Positions 1 through 6,662 of a stretch of DNA of 15,566 nt are shown piece after piece. Each line of letters starts with the position of its first letter. The stretch's first letter is position 1. The DNA comes from Firmicutes bacterium UBA5227 (GTDB taxonomy: Bacteria; Bacillota; Clostridia; Tissierellales; Sedimentibacteraceae): the NCBI GenBank assembly GCA_002409285.1, contig DHUT01000023.1, positions 40,178 to 55,743 on the forward strand, in the 5' to 3' direction. The notes beneath the pieces are model-generated. The model had not been told where the DNA came from. It did not search any database and saw only the letters and a list, made by a program, of their open reading frames with translations. Made by a program: the position numbers and the translations under genes.

Positions 1-503
1 AGAGCCGTATGAATCGGAAGTATCATAAAAGGCAGAAAGTTGTAGACCATACCCATGACGGTAGCACCTCTCGTATAGAGCAAATTAGCTTTCGGCAACC
101 CAAGAAAGCTCAGAAAATTGTTTATAATACCGTTGTTGCCCAAAATTGTCATCCACGCATAGGTTCTGAGAAGCATGTTCATCCACATGGGCAGTATACA
201 GAGAAACAACATTGTGTTTCTTTTGGATAAATCCGATGTGGAAATTATATAAGCCGCAGGATATCCAATCAGTAAGCACAATACCGTGGAAACGGCAGCA
301 AGGAAAATTGAATCCCACAATATATTAGTATACAGCGGGTTAAAAAATTTCCTGAAATTATTTAGAGTAAACTGTATGGTTGTAATATCATTTGAATTTT
401 TGGCTGTTATGCTGTACAGAAGTACCAGCATGAAAGGCAGTACAATGAAAATTACCATCCATACTATATAGGGATATGAAAAATATTTTGTTCTGTTTTT
501 CAA
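1..503 (-). CDS. potB: Spermidine/putrescine ABC transporter permease PotB, partial (3' end off the window)
   Basis: Inner-membrane permease subunit of a polyamine importer; it would pair with PotC and be powered by the adjacent PotA. About 167 residues are present, from the start to the left edge. The N-terminus is KNRTKYFSYPYIVW followed by a first membrane helix (about residues 8-30), a periplasmic stretch containing LNNFRKFF, and further hydrophobic helices from about residue 60. The segment LPMWMNMLLRTYAWM with the following LGNNGIINN is typical of PotB. I chose a TTG start at 503-501 because GGGGGA (minus strand, 515-510) sits six bases upstream and no ATG is suitably placed. The start lies only two bases after the potA stop, so translation is probably coupled. 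The C-terminal half, including the EAA loop that contacts the ATPase, is outside the window. Family assignment is firm; substrate (putrescine or spermidine) cannot be told. Confidence 0.9.
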   Translation of the reverse strand, partial: MKNRTKYFSYPYIVWMVIFIVLPFMLVLLYSITAKNSNDITTIQFTLNNFRKFFNPLYTNILWDSIFLAAVSTVLCLLIGYPAAYIISTSDLSKRNTMLFLCILPMWMNMLLRTYAWMTILGNNGIINNFLSFLGLPKANLLYTRGATVMGMVYNFLPFMILPIHTA

Positions 504-505
504 TA

Positions 506-1546
506 CTAATCCCCCTTTTCCATAATGTGAATATCGTCAGGAGTCAGAGTCAGTCCCACCGTTGCTCCCACAGGAGCCATGTCTGTGGAGTGAACTAAAA
601 ATTCATAGTCCTGAACTGCAATTTGCATCTCATAGTGAACTCCCTTGAACGTTACGGATTTTACTACTCCCTCTAATTTTCCTCCACCGGCAGGTGTTAA
701 ATCCAAATCCTCCGGGCGAATTACAACGTCCACCTCTTCACCTTTCCCAAAACCGGAATCAAGGCATTCAAATTTTTTACCTAAAAACTCTACTAAAAAA
801 TCATCATGCATGATACCGTCAAGAATATTACTTTCACCGATGAAATCAGCAACAAATGCATTTTCCGGTTCGTTATAAATATCAATAGGGGTTCCCATCT
901 GCTGTATAATGCCATCATTCATAACGACTATGGTATCTGACATAGTCAGAGCCTCTTCCTGGTCGTGGGTAACGTAAATAAAGGTTATTCCTATCTGCTT
1001 TTGCATTGCCTTAAGCTCGTGCTGCATTTCTTTTCTTAATTTTAAATCAAGGGCTCCAAGAGGTTCGTCAAGCAAGAGTACCTTTGGTTCATTTACAAGA
1101 GCTCTTGCTATTGCGATACGCTGTTGCTGGCCTCCGGAAAGCTGATCTATTCTTCTTTTTCCGTAATTTTTCAAGTTAAACAGTTCAAGCATTTTTTCCA
1201 CCTTGCTGTGTATAAGGTGTTCGTCCATTTTTTGTATTCTCAAACCAAAAGCTATGTTTTCGAAAACATTCATGTGAGGAAACAATGCATATTTTTGGAA
1301 AACAGTGTTAAGATGTCTTTTGAAAGGGGGGACATCATTCATTAAATGCCCGTCAAAAAACACTTCGCCTTCATCGGGAGTTTCAAATCCTCCGATTATT
1401 CTAAGTGTTGTAGTTTTACCGCATCCGCTGGGACCTAACAAGGTAACGAATTCGTTCTTCTTAACGGATAAAGTAATATCATCAAGAACCGTTTCGCCGT
1501 CAAATTTCTTGGTTATGTTATTCAATTCGATAATTGCGTTGTCCAT
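506..1546 (-). CDS. potA: Spermidine/putrescine ABC transporter ATP-binding protein PotA
   Basis: Cytoplasmic ATPase that drives polyamine import. The 346 residues have the complete nucleotide-binding domain: Walker A GPSGCGKT (38-45), Q-loop Q84, signature LSGGQ (136-140), Walker B LLLDE (157-161), D-loop ALD and switch H194 in YVTHDQEEAL. The C-terminal third (about 240-346) is the TOBE-type regulatory domain of PotA/MalK-class ATPases, containing VVIRPEDLDL. Length matches the family. AGGAG at 1557-1553 (minus strand) is six bases before the ATG. It lies 13 bases downstream of the XRE-cupin regulator gene and directly upstream of potB, so regulator, ATPase and permease form one operon. PotA rather than another CUT-type ATPase is inferred from the PotB neighbour and the PuuR-like regulator as well as from sequence. 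Confidence 0.95.
   Translation of the reverse strand: MDNAIIELNNITKKFDGETVLDDITLSVKKNEFVTLLGPSGCGKTTTLRIIGGFETPDEGEVFFDGHLMNDVPPFKRHLNTVFQKYALFPHMNVFENIAFGLRIQKMDEHLIHSKVEKMLELFNLKNYGKRRIDQLSGGQQQRIAIARALVNEPKVLLLDEPLGALDLKLRKEMQHELKAMQKQIGITFIYVTHDQEEALTMSDTIVVMNDGIIQQMGTPIDIYNEPENAFVADFIGESNILDGIMHDDFLVEFLGKKFECLDSGFGKGEEVDVVIRPEDLDLTPAGGGKLEGVVKSVTFKGVHYEMQIAVQDYEFLVHSTDMAPVGATVGLTLTPDDIHIMEKGD
510..515 (-). promoter_or_regulatory. Ribosome binding site selecting the TTG start of potB
   Basis: Reads GGGGGA on the minus strand, six bases before TTG at 503-501. It lies inside the last codons of potA, which implies translational coupling. No ATG in this frame is as well placed. Confidence 0.75.
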
Positions 1547-1559
1547 TTTTTACTCCTGT

Positions 1560-2096
1560 CTAAAAATTTGGTGGAGTACTGACCCATATTATACGTGCAG
1601 GGTTTTTACTCTTGTTTTCTATAAAATGAGTTTTATTGGTTTTTATATAAAAAGATTCACCTTTTTTAACCTTATATTGCTGGTTGCCATAGCTAAGCAT
1701 TATTGTTCCGGTCAGCACATAGCCGAATTCCTCGCCCTCATGGGGTTCATCCGGCTTGGTACTGCTGTTGCCCCCAAGCTCAACTAAAATAGGTTCCATC
1801 TTATTTTTCTGTGCATTGGGAATTATCCAGTTGATTTTATAATCCTCATCGAATTCTTTAACAAACACGTCGTCTTCCTTAAACACGATTTTTTTGTCGA
1901 TTGCTTCATTGAAAAAGCTTCCCAAATCAGTTCCCAGACATTCAAGTATGTCGGTGAGAGTTGCTATTGAAGGTGATGTTAAATCTCTTTCCAGCTGAGA
2001 AATGTATCCCTTTGTCAGTTCACATCTGTCAGCCAACTCCTGCTGAGTGAGAGAATTTGCAGTTCTAAGTCTTTTTAAATTTTCACCAATATCCAT
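1560..2096 (-). CDS. XRE-family regulator with C-terminal cupin domain (PuuR-like), probable polyamine-operon repressor
   Basis: DNA-binding regulator of 178 residues. Residues about 4-58 form an XRE helix-turn-helix (IGENLKRLR, then LTQQELADRCELTKGYISQLE as the two helices). Residues about 105-175 form a cupin (HEGEEFGYVLTGTIML, then KKGESFYIKTNKTHFIEN), the arrangement of PuuR and other small-molecule-sensing XRE-cupin repressors. I start at ATG 2096 (MDIGENLK) rather than the in-frame ATG at 2108, because GAGG (2106-2103 minus) is six bases upstream of the former and nothing resembles a binding site before the latter. It is the first gene of the operon with potA and potB; a strong promoter and half-site array lie in its leader. 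Known PuuR-type proteins sense putrescine; that the ligand here is a polyamine is inferred from context. Confidence 0.88.
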   Translation of the reverse strand: MDIGENLKRLRTANSLTQQELADRCELTKGYISQLERDLTSPSIATLTDILECLGTDLGSFFNEAIDKKIVFKEDDVFVKEFDEDYKINWIIPNAQKNKMEPILVELGGNSSTKPDEPHEGEEFGYVLTGTIMLSYGNQQYKVKKGESFYIKTNKTHFIENKSKNPARIIWVSTPPNF

Positions 2097-2102
2097 AAAA
2101 AA

Positions 2103-2106
2103 CCTC
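2103..2106 (-). promoter_or_regulatory. Ribosome binding site deciding the start of the XRE-cupin regulator
   Basis: GAGG on the minus strand, six bases before ATG at 2096-2094. The alternative upstream ATG (2108-2106) overlaps this site and has only AT-rich sequence before it. Confidence 0.7.
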
Positions 2107-2113
2107 ATTATTT

Positions 2114-2151
2114 GTTTATATTATTAAACTCAGTGTTTAAAGTTATTAAAC
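2114..2151 (-). promoter_or_regulatory. Probable operator array of the polyamine operon (alternating GTTTA / TAAAC half-sites)
   Basis: Four half-sites alternate: GTTTA 2114-2118, TAAAC 2125-2129, GTTTA 2135-2139 and TAAAC 2147-2151. They form two inverted-repeat pairs with 6- and 7-base spacers. The middle two also make a perfect six-base dyad (TTAAAC 2124-2129, GTTTAA 2135-2140, spacer 5). A 10-base direct repeat, TTATTAAACT, occurs at 2121-2130 and 2143-2152, a period of 22 bases or about two helical turns. The array lies from about +10 to +47 of the predicted transcript, a usual place for a repressor. Binding by the XRE-cupin protein is inference. Confidence 0.6.
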
Positions 2152-2167
2152 TTTTAAATCGATTTTT

Positions 2168-2196
2168 ATTATACACACCTGCAATTCTAATGTCAA
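2168..2196 (-). promoter_or_regulatory. Sigma-A promoter of the regulator-potA-potB operon
   Basis: On the minus strand TTGACA (2196-2191) and TATAAT (2173-2168) are both perfect consensus and are separated by exactly 17 bases. Transcription should start near 2161, leaving a leader of about 65 bases that contains the half-site array. Confidence 0.85.
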
Positions 2197-2256
2197 TATT
2201 AATTTTCTAAAAAATATGAAAAAGCAAGTAGTTAAAGATGAATTGTTATATTTATT

Positions 2257-2273
2257 GTTTATATATACTAAAC
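2257..2273. promoter_or_regulatory. Third, distal copy of the GTTTA-N7-TAAAC operator-like motif
   Basis: GTTTA 2257-2261 and TAAAC 2269-2273 with a 7-base spacer. The surrounding bases (TTGTTTATAT...TAAACT) resemble the 2112-2130 copy closely. It lies about 85 bases upstream of the main -10 element. On the minus strand a weak promoter candidate overlaps it (TTGTTT 2288-2283, 17 bases, TATATA 2265-2260). It could be an auxiliary operator for DNA looping or the control site of a second promoter. Confidence 0.45.
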
Positions 2274-2301
2274 TTTTGTGCAAAACAACTTAAGTTTTTA
2301 A

Positions 2302-2391
2302 ATAAAAGAGTTATTGCTTAATAAAAAATTCCGTTCTATAAACATCAGCGAAAGCGAGTTTGTGAAGATAGCGGAGAACATAAAAAAATAA
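2302..2391 (+). pseudogene. Short orphan coding tail, possibly the 3' remnant of a lost gene
   Basis: An open frame follows the stop at 2299-2301 and ends at TAA 2389-2391. Its last residues, NISESEFVKIAENIKK, come from a locally GC-richer stretch that stands out from the AT-rich surroundings and looks like ordinary coding sequence. There is no ATG; a TTG at 2314 would give 25 residues but has no convincing ribosome binding site. A hairpin terminator follows 13 bases after the stop, as expected for a true gene end. I do not recognise the family. A C-terminal remnant of a decayed or deleted gene is the simplest reading; a tiny real gene or chance are alternatives. Confidence 0.3.
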
Positions 2392-2404
2392 GGTTATTTT
2401 TAAT

Positions 2405-2431
2405 AAAACCCGTTAAAACTTACGGGTTTTT
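2405..2431 (+). terminator. Rho-independent terminator between the divergent units
   Basis: Perfect 9-base inverted repeat AAAACCCGT (2405-2413) and ACGGGTTTT (2422-2430) with an 8-base loop, followed by a run of T. The A-rich left side also gives a T-rich tail on the minus strand, so it may work both ways. No intact gene ends into it; only the short orphan frame at 2302-2391 does. Confidence 0.75.
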
Positions 2432-2533
2432 ATAATGTAATATATAGTTTTTATTGTCCTTAAAAAGTAATTTTTCTATTTAAGATTGCTGGATTGTAGG
2501 GTTGCTTCCTCTTTATTCAATATTCCTCGCATA

Positions 2534-2562
2534 TTGACATAAAGCCACTGTTAATATATATT
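2534..2562 (+). promoter_or_regulatory. Sigma-A promoter of radA
   Basis: TTGACA (2534-2539), 17-base spacer, TATATT (2557-2562). Predicted start near 2569, giving a short leader before radA at 2591. A tandem 9-base repeat (ATATATTAA at 2556-2564 and 2565-2573) covers the -10 region and probably just reflects AT richness. Confidence 0.75.
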
Positions 2563-2590
2563 AAATATATTAAATGAAAGCAGGTGAAGT

Positions 2591-3943
2591 ATGGCCAGGG
2601 TAAAGACGAAGTTTGTTTGTCAGGAATGTGGTTACGAAACGGCAAAATGGATGGGAAAATGTCCTTCCTGCGGACAATGGAACACCTTTGCCGAAGAAAT
2701 GGAACCCAGGGCAGGCGACTCCAAAAGCCAGAGAGGAATAAGCGGGGGCAAAATAGAAAAGATACAAGATATAACTTCAACCAAAAAGGAAAGATACTCC
2801 ACAGGCAGCAGAGAAATGGACAGAGTTTTGGGGGGAGGAATTATAAAAAGCTCACTGGTTCTGGTGGGGGGAGACCCTGGAATAGGTAAATCCACTTTGC
2901 TTTTGCAGGTTGCCGATTATGTTTCAAGGCAAGATTTAAAGGTGTTGTACGTATCAGGGGAAGAGTCGGGAGAGCAGATTAAAATCAGAGCGGACAGACT
3001 GGGCGTCAGAGAGGGAGAGCTTTACGTAATGGCTGAAACGAATATAGATATCATAAAAGAATTTGTTGAAAATGAGGAACCCGACCTTTTGGTGCTGGAT
3101 TCCATACAAACAATATATTCCCCGGATATATCATCTGCGCCGGGAAGTGTCAGTCAGGTCAGGGAGGTTACCGCAATGGTTATGCGAATGACTAAAGTCA
3201 GAAATATGGCTTCCTTTATTGTAGGACATGTTACCAAGTCAGGTGCCATAGCGGGACCCAGGGTGTTGGAGCACATGGTTGACACTGTCTTATATTTCGA
3301 GGGTGAAAGGCATTTTGCATACCGCATATTAAGGTCAGTTAAAAATCGTTTTGGCTCAACCAATGAAATAGGTGTTTTTGAAATGAGAGAGCAGGGACTT
3401 GTGGAAGTGGAGAATCCTTCGGAAGTATTTCTGAAAGGAAGACCTGTTGATGCATATGGAACAGTGGTTACGGCAGCAATGGAAGGCACAAGACCGGTGC
3501 TTATTGAAATACAGGCTCTTGTTACATATTCGCCTGCAGGTTTTGCAAACAGAGTAACAACCGGTATTGATAAAAACAGGGCTGCAATGCTGATTGCTGT
3601 ATTGGAAAAAAAGGCAGGACTTGCAATTCAAAGCTCTGATACCTTTATAAATGTGACGGGAGGGCTTCAGTTGAGGGAGCCGGCCGCAGATTTGGCAATA
3701 CTGTGTGCTATTGCATCAAGCTTTAAAGAAATTCCCATAGACTGTAAAACCATACTCATAGGAGAGGTAGGGCTTACGGGAGAAATCAGGGGAGTAAACT
3801 CCATTGAAAAGAGACTTTTGGAGGCTCAGAAGATGGGCTTTGAAAAAGCAGTAATAGCCCAGTCCAATGATATAATGAAAGATATTAAAATGGAAATAAT
3901 ACCTGTAGACAGCGTAAGGCAGGTAATGGACTTATTATTTTAA
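2591..3943 (+). CDS. radA: DNA repair protein RadA (Sms)
   Basis: RecA-like ATPase/helicase that helps process recombination intermediates and extends D-loops. Its 450 residues match the family. There is an N-terminal C4 zinc finger (C10, C13, C24, C27), Walker A GDPGIGKST (94-102), Walker B LLVLDS (166-171) and the RadA-specific KNRFG motif (251-255). The C-terminal third is a Lon-protease-like domain (GLQLREPAADLAIL and GEVGLTGEIRGV). The start is supported by AGGTGA at 2582-2587 and by the zinc finger beginning ten residues in. Firmicute radA often sits with clpC and disA; here it instead heads a run with a MoxR/VWA pair 12 bases downstream. It is on its own promoter, and read-through into the next three genes seems likely because no terminator follows. 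Confidence 0.97.
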   Translation: MARVKTKFVCQECGYETAKWMGKCPSCGQWNTFAEEMEPRAGDSKSQRGISGGKIEKIQDITSTKKERYSTGSREMDRVLGGGIIKSSLVLVGGDPGIGKSTLLLQVADYVSRQDLKVLYVSGEESGEQIKIRADRLGVREGELYVMAETNIDIIKEFVENEEPDLLVLDSIQTIYSPDISSAPGSVSQVREVTAMVMRMTKVRNMASFIVGHVTKSGAIAGPRVLEHMVDTVLYFEGERHFAYRILRSVKNRFGSTNEIGVFEMREQGLVEVENPSEVFLKGRPVDAYGTVVTAAMEGTRPVLIEIQALVTYSPAGFANRVTTGIDKNRAAMLIAVLEKKAGLAIQSSDTFINVTGGLQLREPAADLAILCAIASSFKEIPIDCKTILIGEVGLTGEIRGVNSIEKRLLEAQKMGFEKAVIAQSNDIMKDIKMEIIPVDSVRQVMDLLF

Positions 3944-3955
3944 CAGGAGAAAATA

Positions 3956-4870
3956 ATGCTGGAATTTTTAAGAAAAGAAGGAATCAGTGAAAATCTGATT
4001 ATGGAAATAGAAAAATTCAGAAAATTTTATAAGGTGGAACCTAATCTTCAATATAGGATTCCTCAGCCAAAATACAGCTATTATGGCAGAGATGTGTGGG
4101 AACAGGCAATAACAGCCTTGCTTTGCGGAGAAAATATTTTGCTGGTGGGGTCAAAAGCCACAGGTAAAAACGTGCTGGCTGAAAATTTAGCTCTTGTCTT
4201 CGGAAGACCTAAGTGGGATATTTCTTTTCATATGAACACGGACTCATCCACACTAATAGGTACCGATACATTTGAAAATGGTCAGGTCGTTTTCAGAGAG
4301 GGTCCAATTTATGAATGTGCAAAATGGGGAGGTTTCGGAGTATTAGATGAAATAAACATGGCGAAAAATGATTCTATGTCTGTTCTGCATGCAACACTTG
4401 ATTACAGGAGGATTATTGATGTTCCCGGTTATGACAAAATTGCACTGCATGATGCCGTAAGATTCATTGCTACAATGAACTACGGCTATGCAGGAACAAG
4501 AGAGCTTAACGAGGCTCTTACTTCACGCTTTATGGTAATAAATATGCCGTCAATATCTTCCGGAAATTTACGGAAGCTGCTTTTGAAGGAATTTCCCAAT
4601 ATAAATCAGGAATACCTTGAGCAGTTCACAGGACTGTTCCGGGATTTGAAGCTTAAGAGTGATAATTCGGAAATTTCAACAAAGTCTGTTGATTTACGAG
4701 GACTCATCTCAGCCATAAACCTGATGGATAAGGATCTGGAAGCAAAAAAAGCATTAAATATGGGTATTACAAATAAATCCTTTGATGATTTTGAAAGAAA
4801 GCTGATTCAGGATGTCATAGATTTAAGGATACCTGACAAACTTGAAAGAAATGAAATTTTTAAGGACTGA
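3956..4870 (+). CDS. MoxR-type AAA+ ATPase (NorQ/CbbQ-like), partner of the downstream VWA protein
   Basis: AAA+ ATPase of 304 residues. The fold motifs are in order: a P-loop region at 65-72 reading GSKATGKN, Walker B FGVLDE (127-132), sensor 1 N175 in FIATMN and an arginine finger R191 in LTSRF. The helix-2 insert typical of MoxR proteins precedes Walker B (TDTFENGQVVFREGPI). The P-loop ends in Asn where Thr or Ser normally helps hold magnesium; the rest of the site is intact, so this is probably a subfamily trait, not decay. AGGAGA at 3945-3950 supports the start. NorQ and CbbQ ATPases work with VWA-domain partners (NorD, CbbO) to insert cofactors or remodel metalloenzymes, and the next gene is such a partner, separated by one base. 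Its client is unknown. Confidence 0.85.
   Translation: MLEFLRKEGISENLIMEIEKFRKFYKVEPNLQYRIPQPKYSYYGRDVWEQAITALLCGENILLVGSKATGKNVLAENLALVFGRPKWDISFHMNTDSSTLIGTDTFENGQVVFREGPIYECAKWGGFGVLDEINMAKNDSMSVLHATLDYRRIIDVPGYDKIALHDAVRFIATMNYGYAGTRELNEALTSRFMVINMPSISSGNLRKLLLKEFPNINQEYLEQFTGLFRDLKLKSDNSEISTKSVDLRGLISAINLMDKDLEAKKALNMGITNKSFDDFERKLIQDVIDLRIPDKLERNEIFKD
4862..4866 (+). promoter_or_regulatory. Ribosome binding site deciding the start of the VWA protein
   Basis: AAGGA, five bases before ATG 4872 and located in the final codons of the MoxR gene. The longer in-frame start at 4842 has no comparable site. Confidence 0.7.
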
Positions 4871-4871
4871 T

Positions 4872-6620
4872 ATGACACAGGCAAATGAAAAAAAGAGAGC
4901 TCTTAATATAATCTGGAATGGAGCTGAAGACTATTCTTTTCAATCGGAATTTGCAGTTTATGATGAAAATGGCAAAGCAGGACTATACATTAATTATATA
5001 ATCGGTGCTGCATATAAATATTATGACGGTGAGATTTTGAAAGATTTCTTCAACTATCTCAGAACTGATTCCGACCATGAGTTTTATGAGCAGCTGACCT
5101 GGATCGGTTTGGAGAACAGCACATACCATAAAGGTATAAAGGAAAGACCTGTTCTGAAAAAGCTTCGTGAAAATTATTCAAAAAAAGTACTGAGCGGTGA
5201 AATCACACTATTCGAAAGAGCCATATTGAATGAAATAAAGCTTGCTCATTACAAACGGGTTTTGGGGGAGAAACCAAGAACAGAGGCGAGAATTCTTGAC
5301 ATTCTCAATGAGCTGGAATTTGACGAACACATGGATACCCAGCAGATTATCGTTAGAATGAACGAAATAATTAAAAAGTATTTTAAGTTCAGAGCAGGAA
5401 GCTATGAATTCCAGTTGGATAATCATAAGGAAAAGAAAAAAGCTGACACTGAGGAATTCTATGAAGAAAAAAAAGAGAATGCAGAAGAGGATTCGGGATA
5501 TTCTCTTATGAAGGATCTCATAGTTGAATCTGCAGAAACCACCAGAGATTTTTATTTTGAGCAGGTTGAAAACAAAAAAAACGATAATCTTATTATTCGT
5601 AAATTAAATTTTAAAAAGGCTAAGACTGACAGAAATTATATAGAAAAATACTATGGTGTTTCAATTTTACCTGAACATAAGATAAGTTCTCTGGAAAAAT
5701 CCATATGTGTAGGAAACCATAAGAAAGCGCAGCTTCATATTACCCGAGGAGAATTTGATGCAGCAACATTAAATGATGTTGATGCGGCATATAATAAAAA
5801 GGTTGCAAATGAACAAAAGGAATCTAATATTAAATACTACAATGATAATTATGCGAGAAACAACAACAGTATTAAGAATCTGACCAATAAAATAAGGAAT
5901 ACCATGATGGTTAATTTTGATTCAGACTTTGTCAGATCCGACTACGGAAAAATTGATGCAACCAAGGTCTGGAGAAGTATTCATATAAATGACAGTAAAA
6001 TCTTCAGCAGGGAAATGAAAAATGACATCGGAAACATTACCGTTGATATATTGCTTGACTGCTCTGCATCACAATATGAAAGGCAGGAAATTATTGCCGC
6101 ACAGGGCTACATTATTGCGGAAAGTCTCACCCGCTGCCAAATACCGGTCAAGGTTTATTCGTTCTGCAGCCTGAGGGGTTATACCATTATAAATATTTTC
6201 AGAGACTATGAAGAAACGGATAAAAATGAAAGGATTTTCAGTTACAGAGCTTCAGGCTGCAACAGAGATGGGCTGGCAATAAGGACATCGCTTTACATGA
6301 TGGAAAAAGAACAGAGTGAGAATAAAATACTCATTGTGCTTTCAGACTGCAAACCAAATGACATAGAAACAAATCCCGGAACAGGAATTATTCCAAAGCA
6401 AACTGAATATTCCGGCATTAGGGGTGTCAATGACACTGCCTATGAAGTGAAAAAAGGAATAATGAATGGCAGCACAATAATGTGTGTGTTCACAGGTGAA
6501 GACGAAGATTTACCCTCTGCAAAAAAAATTTACGGTCATAACTTTGTGAGAATAAGTTATCTTGAAAGATTTGCAGACATAGTGGGGGTTATGCTGCAAA
6601 ATCAGCTGAAGAATCTGTAA
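4872..6620 (+). CDS. VWA-domain protein (NorD/CobT-like), partner of the MoxR ATPase
   Basis: Cytoplasmic protein of 582 residues with no signal peptide or membrane segment. The C-terminal third is a von Willebrand A domain with a metal-binding MIDAS site: DCSAS (D396, S398, S400), a central NRDG (D466) and VLSDCKPND (D492). Cys follows the aspartate at both MIDAS loops (DCS, SDC). Residues about 187-212 are a Lys/Glu-rich linker. The N-terminal half is helical and charged and I recognise no domain. I start at 4872 (MTQANEKK) because of its ribosome binding site; the in-frame ATG at 4842 would overlap the MoxR gene by 29 bases. One base separates it from the MoxR stop, so the two are translationally coupled. 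By analogy with NorQ/NorD they likely act together as an AAA+ chaperone, but the target protein is not shown by the sequence. Confidence 0.83.
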   Translation: MTQANEKKRALNIIWNGAEDYSFQSEFAVYDENGKAGLYINYIIGAAYKYYDGEILKDFFNYLRTDSDHEFYEQLTWIGLENSTYHKGIKERPVLKKLRENYSKKVLSGEITLFERAILNEIKLAHYKRVLGEKPRTEARILDILNELEFDEHMDTQQIIVRMNEIIKKYFKFRAGSYEFQLDNHKEKKKADTEEFYEEKKENAEEDSGYSLMKDLIVESAETTRDFYFEQVENKKNDNLIIRKLNFKKAKTDRNYIEKYYGVSILPEHKISSLEKSICVGNHKKAQLHITRGEFDAATLNDVDAAYNKKVANEQKESNIKYYNDNYARNNNSIKNLTNKIRNTMMVNFDSDFVRSDYGKIDATKVWRSIHINDSKIFSREMKNDIGNITVDILLDCSASQYERQEIIAAQGYIIAESLTRCQIPVKVYSFCSLRGYTIINIFRDYEETDKNERIFSYRASGCNRDGLAIRTSLYMMEKEQSENKILIVLSDCKPNDIETNPGTGIIPKQTEYSGIRGVNDTAYEVKKGIMNGSTIMCVFTGEDEDLPSAKKIYGHNFVRISYLERFADIVGVMLQNQLKNL

Positions 6621-6650
6621 AATTATATTGCGATGAAATAATTAATTAAT

Positions 6651-6656
6651 GAGGTG
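6651..6656 (+). promoter_or_regulatory. Ribosome binding site deciding the start of the sigma-54 activator
   Basis: GAGGTG, six bases before ATG 6663. A GTG at 6654 in the same frame lies inside this site and is therefore unlikely to be the start. Confidence 0.75.
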
Positions 6657-6662
6657 TGGCTA

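Larger units (their letters stand above)
2097..2590. other. 494-bp intergenic region between the polyamine operon and radA
   Basis: Strongly AT-rich spacer between two divergent transcription units. From left to right it holds the leader and half-site array of the polyamine operon, its promoter, a distal operator-like copy, a short orphan coding tail, a hairpin terminator and the radA promoter. I see nothing definite at 2432-2533. Confidence 0.8.

Noticed and set aside
85..318. Open frame of 77 codons on the minus strand
   Set aside because: It overlaps the PotB reading frame, which has strong family similarity and a ribosome binding site; this frame has no recognisable features.
1305..1787. 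160-codon plus-strand frame
   Set aside because: It lies antisense across the ends of the PotA and XRE-cupin genes, whose domains are unmistakable.
2341..2365. GCGAAAGC mini-hairpin inside the orphan tail
   Set aside because: Too short to support an RNA element, and it is explained by codons of the open frame.
2584..2889. 101-codon frame overlapping the start of radA
   Set aside because: RadA in the other frame begins with a complete zinc finger and has the ribosome binding site; this frame shows only low-complexity Arg/Gly-rich sequence.
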